Below are positions 42,601 through 54,600 of a stretch of DNA of 64,000 nucleotides, in pieces (within the stretch, counting starts at the first letter, position 1; the number at the start of each line of letters is the position of its first letter). Made by a program: the position numbers and the translations under genes. Location: contig CM017561.1 in the NCBI GenBank assembly GCA_007844125.1, positions 33,132,700-33,196,699 of the forward strand, written 5' to 3'. Source of the stretch: Sinonovacula constricta (lineage: Eukaryota; Mollusca; Bivalvia; Cardiida; Solecurtidae). The notes under the pieces were generated by a model that searched no databases, was not told where the DNA came from, and was given only the letters and a program-made list of their open reading frames with translations.

Positions 42601-45600
42601 GCTATTGATGCATGTATCTGATATCTTTAGGGGAATTGTCTGATGCCACCCTTAAGAAGCTTCAATGCATTTTACACATGACAAGGTACCACACATCATT
42701 GCTTATAATGTGCAATGATATATATCAGTACTGGTACACAGGGTACTGGGAAAAATCCTTTGATCTGTATGCAATGGGAAATAATTTCAGCAAAAAACAA
42801 CAAACAAAAAAAACAACCCCATAAACTACTAACTGCTCACTCAGATCTTCCTCTCTCTACCCAGTAATTCTTCAATTTCCCATCTACTCCTTCATTCGGT
42901 TATACTCTCATCCACTTTTTCAGTCCTTGTGTTCCCATCCACTCCTTCTCATCTATGCTCCATTTATGCTCTCATCTACATTTCAACCATTTGTGTGCCC
43001 ACCCACTCCTTCATGGGCCCATCTACTCCTTCATGTTCCTACCCATTCCTTTATGTTCCCACCCACTCCTTCCTGTTCCTACCAACTCCTTTGTGTTCCC
43101 ATCCACTCCTTTATGTTCCTACCCACTCCTTCATGTTCCTACCCATTCCTTTATGTTCCCACCCACTCCTTCATGTTCCTACCCATTTCTTTATGTTCCC
43201 ATTTACTCCATATTCCCATCCACTCCTTTATGTGCCCATCTACTCCGTCATGTTCCTACCCATTCCTTTATGTTCCCACCCACTACTTCCTGTTCCTACC
43301 CATTCCTTTATGTTCCCACCCACTACTTCATGTTCCCACCCACTCCTTCATGTTCCCACCCACTCCTTCATGTTCCTACCCATTCCTTTATGTTCCCACC
43401 CACTCCTTCATGTTCCTACCCATTCCTTTATGTTCCCACCCACTCCTTCATGTTCCTACCCATTCCTTTATGTTCCCACCCACTCCTTCATGTTCCTACC
43501 CATTCCTTTACGTTCCCATCCACTCTGTAATGTTCCTACCCATTCCTTTATGTTCCCATTCACTCCATATTCACATCCATTCTGTCATGTTCCTACCCAT
43601 TCCTTTATGTTCCCATTCACTCCATATTCCCAACCACTCCGTCATATTCCCAACCACTCCGTCATGTTCCTACCCACTCCTTTATGTTCCAATCCACTCC
43701 TTCATGTTCCCATCTACTCCTTTATGTTCCCATTCATTCCTTATTCTCTCTTTGTCTCTATTAAAACAAATATAACACAAACTTCTAAGCCTCCCAGCCC
43801 GCATGTCGAGTCTCGTTTAATGCCAAGAACTTTATATGAAAAGGTCTTTAATCTGACCTTCGTTGCCCCGATGGTTCTATCCAAACATTTGTCTGCAGTC
43901 TTGCATAAAATTATCTGACCGTCACTATAATGATCATAACTAGCCCTGCGATGTATTTTTAAATAAAAAAAACTTAAAACAGAAATTTTAGGTTAAATAA
44001 AATTTTATATGCACACAAAGCTTACCTTAAGAGCTTCAAAGGCTAGCCTGACATCTCTGTTGTATTTGAGGTTAATGTAGTAAAACACCAGGTCCATGGC
44101 TCGATGTTCAAAAGCTGCACTGATCAGCTGAAATGTGGGTTGGAAGTTAAAAGGTGACAATACTCACTACATCAATCTAGTTACTAAACAACTTTTTCAA
44201 AATAATGTGCTCTTAAGTTAAGGTATATTCTTAACTTAAATTGCCAACTTTGTCACAAAAATGTCTAAGTTGAGATTAAAAGCACTACTGGTGGAAAGAA
44301 GACAATCTGAATGATTAACCATATGTATACCTTAAACCTATCTTTCATTGCAAGTGTGACAGAGAAGATGATGTGTCAGTTTGAAATAGTGAACTTTTAA
44401 TACTCGCAATTCTACATTCTTTCTCAATCCATTCTTAATTTTTAGTCATCATTTAAAATCTACATGCAAAGGTGTAAGGATAAAATGCATGAGAGTCAGT
44501 ATAAACAAGATGCTGTGTTCAGAAAATAATATGCCCCAGGTAGCATAATTGGCCATGATAAACCAAGAAATAAGGTAGCAAGAGTTATGTAACTTGTCAG
44601 GGTCATGACCTGTGCACTGTTAAATAAGTGAAACTTTCATGCCACTGCTCTTTGTAGAAACTGAGAAATATCCAACTAGCTGAAAAAGGTTAACCAGACA
44701 GACGGACAGTTGTAATGAAGGACCATTCAATTACTTGATGCCGAGGCATAAAGTTGTTGATTCTAATCATATAGCTTTCAACATTAAGCTGGCTGACTTG
44801 GAGCTAAGCTATGTCCTACCAGGAAATTACCAGGCTCAGAGTTAATGATAGTGTAAATGCACAACAACTAACACTAGGGCTGAGTATAGGCAACAACAGT
44901 GTCATGATGACCCTCGATTGCTCACCTGAGATCCATGGCTTTCAGCATGCTTTAAAATGTTATCACCAGATTAAATGTACCTAACTGTGCCTTTGGCATC
45001 TACTGATCGGAAGTTTATTTAGCAATGTCCATGCAGACTAAGGTTCTAATAAATACTTGCCCATGGATGTGAGGTACTGTAGTACCAGCCTCTGCCAATA
45101 TATATGAGCACTGGTACTCTGCCCTACTGCACAATACACTCAACCTACCTCCTGATACTCACCCATGGGTGTGAGGTACTGTAGTATTAGCCTCTACTGA
45201 CAAGTGTATAGATACAAGCCTTGGTACTCAGTCTTACTGCACAATACATTCAGTCTACCTCCTGATACTTGCCATGGGTATGAGGTACTGTAGTAGGTAC
45301 TGTAGTATCAGCCTCTGCCGTTATGTGTATAGATACGAGCCTTGGTACTCTGCCCTACTGCACAATACACTCAACCTACCTCCTGATACTCGCCCATGGG
45401 TGTGAGGTACTGAAGTATCTGCCTCTGCCAATATGTGCATAGATATGAGCCTTGGTACTCTGCCCAACTGCACAATACACACAACCTACCTCCTGATACT
45501 CGCCCATGGGTGTGAGGTACTGTAGTATCAGCCTCTGCCAATATGTGTATAGATATGAGCCTTGGTACTCTGCCCAACTGCACAATACACACAACCTACC

Positions 45601-48600
45601 TCCTGATACTCGCCCATGGGTGTGAGGTACTGTAGTATCAGCCTCTGCCAATATGTGTATAGATATGACCCTTGGTACTCTGCCCTACTGCACAATACAC
45701 ACAACCTACCTCCTGATACTCGCCCATGGATGTGAGGTACTGTAGTACCAGCCTCTGCCAATATATATGAGCACTGGTACTCTGCCCTACTGCACAATAC
45801 ACACAACCTACCTCCTGATACTCGCCCATGGGTGTGAGGTACTGTAGTATCAGCCTCTGCCAATATGTGTATAGATATGACCCTTGGTACACTGCCCAAC
45901 TGCACAATACACACAACCTACCTCCTGATACTCGCCCATGGGTGTGAGGTACTGTAGTATCAGCCTCTGCCAATATGTGTATAGATATGACCCTTGGTAC
46001 TCTGCCCAACTGCACAATACACACAACCTACCTCCTGATACTCGCCCATGGGTGTGAGGTACTGTAGTATCAGCCTCTGCCAATATGTGTATAGATATGA
46101 GCCTTGGTACTCTGCCCAACTGCACAATACACTCAGTCTACCTCCTGATACTTGCCATGGGTATGAGGTACTGTAGTAGGTACTGTAGTATCAGCCTCTC
46201 CTGATATGTGTATAGATATGAGCCTTGGTACTCTGCCCAACTGCACAATACACTCAACCTACCTCCTGATACTCGCCTATGGGTGTGAGGTACTGAAGTA
46301 TCTGCCTCTTCTGATATGTGTATAGATATGACCCATGGTACACTGCCCTACTGCACAATACACTCAACCTACCTCCTGATACTCGCCCATGGGTGTGAGG
46401 TACTGAAGTATCTGCCTCTCCTGATATGTGTATAGATATGACCTTTGGTACACTGCCCTACTGCAAAATACACTCAACCTCAATCCAGTGTTGGCTACCA
46501 TTCTGACTTGTCAACTTTTATTTCTTTTATTTATTTGAGTATCTATTCGTAATTTTAAAGCTTGACTTTTTAAACTTTTATTTGTGTAGGCTGCAAAGAT
46601 GTGCTCTGTGAACTTATAATTATTTCAACAAGAAATACCCGAAGGATTACTGTGAAATTTGTCATGAGTGTCTATGAATGTGTCATGATTGGATATATAT
46701 ACTTTTTGTGTGGAATAAGCTTGCAGTTTTTGAGAAATTTGGAATATATGAACATAACTGATATTTCAATTGAAATTTCAAAAATGTGTATCTTGCCTAA
46801 GGAGGATTTAGCTGATCAGTGTTTACCAGGGATTATCCAATATAATAGGTGTAGCCTACACAATATAAGGCAATTATCACCAGCAAAACTTGATCCATGT
46901 GTACTAGAAACATTGAAACAGCTAGACATACTACAGCAATATAGGGGTACTAGAGGGGGTCGTGTCATTGAAAGACGAATATGGGACACAAATGGTGGAG
47001 TTCACCTTCATAATATTCGAACCTTACCTCAGAATATATCAACGAGAATAACAAATATTGAACATAGACAAAATCCTCCAAAAAACAGTGTTAATCCTGA
47101 CAACTTGAGAAAGATCTCATTTGAACCACTGTCTGTTTGTAAAGGGCAAACTAAGATTAAAATCTGTTGTCACAATTCAAGATCAGTGAAAAACAAGACT
47201 TTGGCCTTTTCTGATTACATCATATCCAACGATTTTGACATTATCGCTGTGACAGAAACGTGGCTTGGTGGTCTGGGTGACGAAGCGTGTATCGCCAAAT
47301 TAGTGCCTAATGGATACAAAATTGCCCATGTTCCTCGCCAAGGTCGTGGTGGTGGAGTAGCGGTTATTTACAAGGCACCCCTAAAACTCACTATGCTTGC
47401 ATCTAGTCGCAATACTAATGTTACGTCTTTTGAATATATGGACTGCATCATCAGTGTAAAAAACATTTCTCTACGATTGGCTGTGGTATATAGACCGCCT
47501 CCAAACAAACAAAATGGCCTTAAGACTGGTACATTTCTTGATGACGAATGGCCGACATTTCTTGCAAACTTTACGACTGCTGAGAACGATATTATTGTGG
47601 TGGGAGACGTTAATTTTCACTTAGACAATATGTCAAACCCTAACACGGCAAAATTCAAAAGTGTTTTGGAGGCGTGTGGCATGCGACAACACGTCACTGA
47701 ACCAACTCATGTAGCAGGCCACATACTAGATGTGCTTATTACCAGAGATACAGACACAACGGTATCAAATGTAGAAATATCTGACCCTGGACTCCCAGTC
47801 AATAACGGTAATACGTCTCGCGATCACTTCGCTGTTGTATTTAATGCTAGTGTGTCAAAACCACCACCAGTACGAAAAACTGTGACTTACAGAAAATTAA
47901 AATCGATAGATGTTAATGAGTTTAAAACAGATATTTTGACATCAGATATTTTAAATAGTGTAAAAGAAAGCTCAAATGTTGATGAACTAGTTGATGCCTA
48001 CAACAATGGTCTTTCTTTTCTCCTTGACAAACACGCACCTCTCAAGTCCAAGAGCATTGTACTAAGACCAATGAATCCGTGGTATTCCCAAGAACTTCAT
48101 GATGCTAAACATTTAAGACGCCAGTTAGATCGAAAGTGGCGATTGACTGGATTGACAATTGATCACGCAATTTACAGAAACCAATGCGCTGTTACTAATA
48201 AGCTTCTTAATATGTCCAAAGTTAAATACTACACTGAGAAGGTACAGCTATGTGGTCGTGACATGAAAGACCTTATCAAAGTGACCCGGCATTTGATGGG
48301 AGAAACCACAGAAGTTGTGCTGCCATCTGGTAAACCTGCAAACGTTCTTGCACAAGACTTTAGTGACTTCTTTGTCGATAAGGTTGAAGGCATACGAAGT
48401 GATATAGCCAGGACCATGTCTCACCAACAAACAGACAGTGTTGTCCCTGAAGCACCTTTCAATGGGGAGCATTTTTCAAACTTTTCACTAGCCTCCGATA
48501 TGGAAATTTCAAAAATTATTCCCAATTCTCCCAACAAATCCTGTGAACTTGACCCCATTCCAACATGGCTGCTGAAAGATTGTTTAAATGAACTATTACC

Positions 48601-51600
48601 ATTGATCACCAAAATCATTAACACTTCACTTGAGAAGGCCTATGTACCACCAGCTTTTAAAAGTTCTAGAGTAAGGCCTTTAATCAAAAAGACGGGGTTA
48701 GATCAAGAGGTTATGAAAAACTACCGGCCTGTATCTAATTTACCGTTTGTCTCAAAGATTCTCGAGAAAGCTGTCGATTCCCAACTTGAAAGACACCTAT
48801 CTGCACATAAACTTCACGAAGAGCGTCAGTCTGCTTATAAGCAGTTTCATTCAACAGAATCTGCTTTATTATTTGTAAAAAATGACATTCTCCGTTCTCT
48901 TGATATGAATGAAGCTACTGTGCTAGTCATGTTGGACTTATCCGCTGCTTTTGATACGATCGACCATAGTACCCTCCTTTGCCGACTTGAGCAACACTTC
49001 GGCATAGTAGGCAAACCTTTACAATGGATGAAATCGTATCTATGTGAGCGCTATCAAACTGTCTGCGTTAATGGAGAACTGTCAAAACCTGTACGTATGA
49101 CATTTTCTGTGCCACAAGGGTCTGTTCTTGGCCCGAAAAAATACATCATGTACACTAAACCTGTGGGCGCGATCTGTCGGAAGCATAATCTTCAACATCA
49201 TTTCTACGCTGACGACTCGCAATTGTACATGGCGTTTAAACCAAAAGAAACCATTTCACGCAATGAGACCTTGCGAAGGATTGAAGCATGCCTGAATGAC
49301 ATCATACTTTGGATGAATAATAACTTTCTCAAACTAAATGCGGACAAAACAGAGGTGATTGTCTTTGTACCAAAACGAAGTAACGTTGAAGATCTTACTG
49401 TAAGGGTAGGCGATTCTGTAATAAAACCATCAACAACAGTTAGAAACCTTGGTGCCATACTGGACTCTCATTTAGACATGGAACAACATGTGAACTCAGT
49501 TTCTCGTTCATGCTTCATGCAAATTCGACAAATAGGTCAAATTCGTAAATACCTGACCGTAGATTCAACCAGAACCCTGATAAACTCGTTAGTGACATCA
49601 AGACTAGATTACTGTAATTCGCTGCTATATGGATCTCCTAAGTACGTTCTCAACAAGCTCCAAAATGTTCAAAATACGGCTGCTCGCGTGGTAACCAGGA
49701 CACCACATAACTGCCACATAACCCCTGTATTAAAGGAACTACATTGGCTTCCTGTACACATCAGAGTCGAGTACAAACTCCTCACATATGTGTTTAAGGC
49801 GCTGCACGGACAGACACCTACCTACATACAAAACATGCTAGACATTTATATCCCATCCAGACAACTTAGGTCCCAGAATGATTGTTTAACGCTGGTTGTA
49901 CCGCGTAGTAGGACTGTGACTTACGGTGATCGCGCGTTTATGACGGCAGCCCCTAAACTCTGGAATGCCCTACCTAAATCACTTAAAAGCTGTGAAACTC
50001 TAACAGTGTTTAAGAGAGCACTTAAAACTCACTTATTTAAGAGGTTTTATCTGGACTGATTATTTTTGAACCAGAGTCGCTTTCTAACAAATTCTTAAGT
50101 CTTACCTGTATTTTATTTATCTTTTTTATTTTTATGTATGACTTGAGCAATACCTATGTTTTAATCTTTTTTTTAAATATTGTATTATCTATGTGGTTAC
50201 ACTGTACAGTACTTTTGAACGTGTTAATTGTACATGAAAAAAGTGCTTAAGAAGTTTGGTATATAATAATAATAATAACCTACCTCCTGATACTCGCCCA
50301 TGGGTGTGAGGTACTGAAGTATCTGCCTCTCCTGATATGTGTATAGATATGACCCTTGGTAGACTGCCCTACTGCACAACACACTCAACCTACCTCCTGA
50401 TACTCCCCCATGGGTGTGAGGTACTGAAGTATCTGCCTCTCCTGATATGTGTATAGATATGACCCTTGGTACACTGCCCTACTGCACAACACACACAACC
50501 TACCTCCTGATACTCGCCCATGGGTGTGAGGTACTGAAGTATCAGCCTCTGCTTCATCCCAATGCTGAGAGGGTTTAGGCTGAACGAGCCAATCACGTAT
50601 GGCTCAATGTCTGCCCAGCTACTGTTGCTGACATCACTCACTGGAACAAATAAAGAGTCTTTGTATCTTTCTCGTTAAATATTTAAATGAACATGATCAG
50701 CAACAACGAAATAAGTTCCCATGTAGGGAAAGTGATACTCCTGAAAATTACACACACAAAAAACAAGTTTAGAAACATGAATTTTCATTTTGATCAATCC
50801 TGAGCATGGAATCAACATAATTAGATTATAACATGTAACATTTTCAAATCTCACCTTATGTGCTCTTTTCAGTCTTTAGTTGCAAACTATGCATTCAATG
50901 AAGAAGGTGGTAACAGATAATATTAAAAAGAGGGCCATCATGGCCCTATATCACTCAGCTGAGTAACCATAGACATTAAGATAATATTAGCAGTATTTAA
51001 ACAGACCAGAATAATTGTAATTAATTTAACAAATACCAGGGCTTTTGCTATTTCATTATTCACAATTTTCCTGTATTACCATACATGTATATGTAAAAAA
51101 AAAAATGCATGCCGCTCTGACGCCCAGTTTTTTGAGGTTTTTTTGTACAAAATCTTGATACAGGTTCACCCAAGAAACATGTATACACAATAACAAAGCT
51201 CTAGCTCTAGTAGTTTCTGACAAGACAAGTTTCAATGTTTTTCAATATAACAGTAAGTAGAAACTGGCCATGGTCCTGGCAGCCATGTTTTTTTTAAGGA
51301 TCACAATGTTTATTAATAATCTTTAAACAGGGCTACCCAAAGGGCCAAAGAACATCTACATCAAATATCAAGGCTATAGCTATCCCCACACCCCAGGCAG
51401 CATGTTTTTTGCTGGAACAACATTCTTTGAACAATCATGATTCAGGGTTACCAAAAGAACATGTATACAAAAATAACACTGCTAAAGCTCTAGTAGTTTC
51501 TGACAAAAAGATTGTCAAAATTTTCCTAAAGAGCCATATATGGAAAATGGCCACAACCCTGGTGGCCAATGTTTTTTGAAGGACCAAAATGGTCACAATA

Positions 51601-54600
51601 ATTTGTCTACACCAGTAAAAAAATCAGCATTCACTGCAGATAAACTAAACCTGACTGCATGCAAATACAGTGGGGAGCTGTAGCATAATTTCCTATGTAA
51701 CAATTAGCAAAAAGTCAATAAATTGATGTGGAATCAATTTAGTTGATTTCCCAATCAACTGGTTTTGTTTGGCGTATGATTTAGATCAACTTACTGGAAC
51801 TTCAATCAAGTCATTTCTTTTCAAGTGACTGTTAATGATAACCATCTATTGCAAGGTTGAAGCCAACTTTATCCCTTAAGTTAAAAATGTAAAATCTAGA
51901 AGAAAAAGGCAAACTAGATTCAGAACTTGTAGCAGGTCAATTTAACAGCTGATATTTAGTCATGTTCCTAACAGAAAAAACAACAACAATGTACAGATTT
52001 CTTTCTTTCCATTTTTGACAGATAAAAAATGTTAATTGATAGACAAGAAAAACCCATCTGCCAATATTACTGGAGCATTGTTTACTTAAAAAAATATCAT
52101 GCCGAGGTTACAAATTAGTATTCTAAGTTGCCGACATCAGAACCGTTTGGATCTTGTTTTAAGCAAATCTATCAGAAGATATACACAGAGAAATGTCATC
52201 AAAGTTGATGTGATCAAGACTTTAGTGTTGATGTGAACACTGCAAACAGACACATTTGGTAATGGCTCAGTATAGCTTTTTTATAAGGTGTATGACAATT
52301 ATGACATTTTGATAGGCCACAACAAATTGACATTCTTGTGTATAAATGGACTAGTCTTTTCATCGCAATAAGCATACTGAAAAATTAAACAGTGTAAATG
52401 GATAATTAACCTGTCTACTACTATACCATTGCTGTACTCCACAAAAAGCAAGTGAAATGAAACAATGAATACTTTGTACAAGTTTTTAATAATCTATGAT
52501 ATTAACTGCCTTACCTAAGAAGCCATCATTATTCTGGGTTTTTGGTTTCTTGTTAAGCCGAAACATGTCACTGCTGTAGAAACTGGGAGAAAGGGCTCTT
52601 TTAAGGCGAGCCTTCCTGTCCTCCACTGTGTTATCATCCGGCCTCTCATCATCCTCAGAATCCACATCACTAAAGGAACCATCCTTTGTAACTTGAGGTG
52701 TTGCTACACTACTGCTGCTCCCAGAAAGGGGTGCGATAAAGTCTGTACTACACCCAGCAAGCTGACTCTGACTTTTTATCACATCATGTGATTTCCCTGG
52801 TGATAGACACACTTTCCCATTCAAATTCTCACCTGAGTTTGCAACTACAGCTGCGTTTTTTTCACCATTTACCAAACTTGTAGTTTCTGTAACTACAGCA
52901 TTTTCTATTCTGTTTACACCAACACCTTCTTGCTCTGTAATTGCCGGTTTGTCATTAGAACAGTCTGTTGGATGTTTACCTTTTATATCACTGTTTGCTG
53001 TTGGTCCTGTATCTCCTGATATGTTTCTCATGTCAATACTTGCTCCAGTATGACTGTCCTTGCTAACTGCCTCCTCACTTGAGCAGCTCCCCTCTTTAAT
53101 TACTATATCCCCTTTAATGTCAGAGCGAATAGGTGATTTATTATCACTGCTTTTTGCTGGAGATCTGGATCTAGATTTTGGAGTGGTGAATTCAAAAGCA
53201 TGGCTTGGACTGGCTTTCTTTGGTGAGCTGAACATCTGGAAGTGGCGCTGAGTGTCACTGGCTTTCTTCTTCTCCTTCGCCTCATATTCTTCATGCATTT
53301 CTTTCTGTAGGCTGTGTAGTCTTTGAAGCATTATTGGAACCTGGTAAGGGAAAAATGGCAGCAATGCAAATTGATAAAACAAGAGGGCAATGATGGCCCT
53401 ATATAGCTCACCTGAGTGCCATAGACATACAGCCCTTGTGGCTATGTTTTTTTATCAGATCAATATTCTTTGAACAATTTTGATACAAGGCCATCAAAGT
53501 ATCAAAGCTCTACCTCTTGTGGTTTCTGACAAGAAGATTTTCAAAGTTTTCCTATAAAGCCATATAGGGAAAATGGCTATACCCTTGGTGGTGTAATATG
53601 ATGGATCAAAACACAAAAAACATATATACCAAATATCAAGGCTCTAGCTCTTGTAGTTTCTGACTGTATGATTTTCGAAGATTTCCTATATAGCCATATG
53701 TAGCCTATATAGCATAAGCTCTGCCGTCTGGTGAGCTCAAACATATGAAAGGCCACAGTATGAAAATTAAGTCTCTTGTTTAAGACAGGCAACAGTTAAA
53801 TCTAGTAGATACAATACTTTTTCAATAAAAGAATCCTAATGTTGAATGGAAAAACATTTAACAACTAAAACACTTAAGTTGATCACAGTAGGGCTGTCAC
53901 GATATATACTAGAAACGTACCACGATATATTGCCATACATATAGACCGCATTGCAATATAAATGATAATATTAATAGAACAATATAACAAAATTGCCATA
54001 TTTAATCAAACTATTATAAGGAGCTTTAAACCCAATTATAATGAACAGAATGAACGACAAATGCCTGAGTGTAATATGATTTATAAGCTTTATAAGGTAA
54101 ATACAGAAGTAAGAAATTAATAGGACTAGAAGGTAATAAAATAAAAACAATCAAACAACAAATTAACTGCAAAAAATCAAAACAGTGTAGTGGGCTGCAT
54201 CCAGTGAATTTGGCTGATGACGATTCACAAATGTATTTGTTGTACTTAAAGTATATCTTACACGCGCATTAAAATGTCAACAGAATGCAACAACTTGAAC
54301 AATTTTAATTGTTGATCTGTCATCATTTACCTAGAAGTGGCCCACCACAATCGGTTTGGCCATAATGTTTACAATTTGCAACAGTCGTGTTCGATTAAAC
54401 TGCCAAACAAGTCGTGTTCGATTAAACTGCCAAACAAGACGTTTTAGATTTAACTGCCAAACAAATAGTGTTCAATTAAACTGCCAAACAAGTCGTGTTC
54501 TACTAAACTGCTAAACAAGTCTTGTTCAACTAAATTGCCAAACAAGTTGTGTTCGATTAAACTGCCTAACAAGTCGTGTTCAACTAAACTGCCAAACAAG

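Noticed and set aside
42927..43918. 191-329-codon Ser/Pro/His-rich frames
   Set aside because: They follow the 20/40-bp pyrimidine-rich array and overlap in all three frames.
45371..46125. Minus-strand frames of 73-128 codons around [15 protein letters not shown]
   Set aside because: They are exon c7 copies read through their donors within the 110-bp array; not separate genes.
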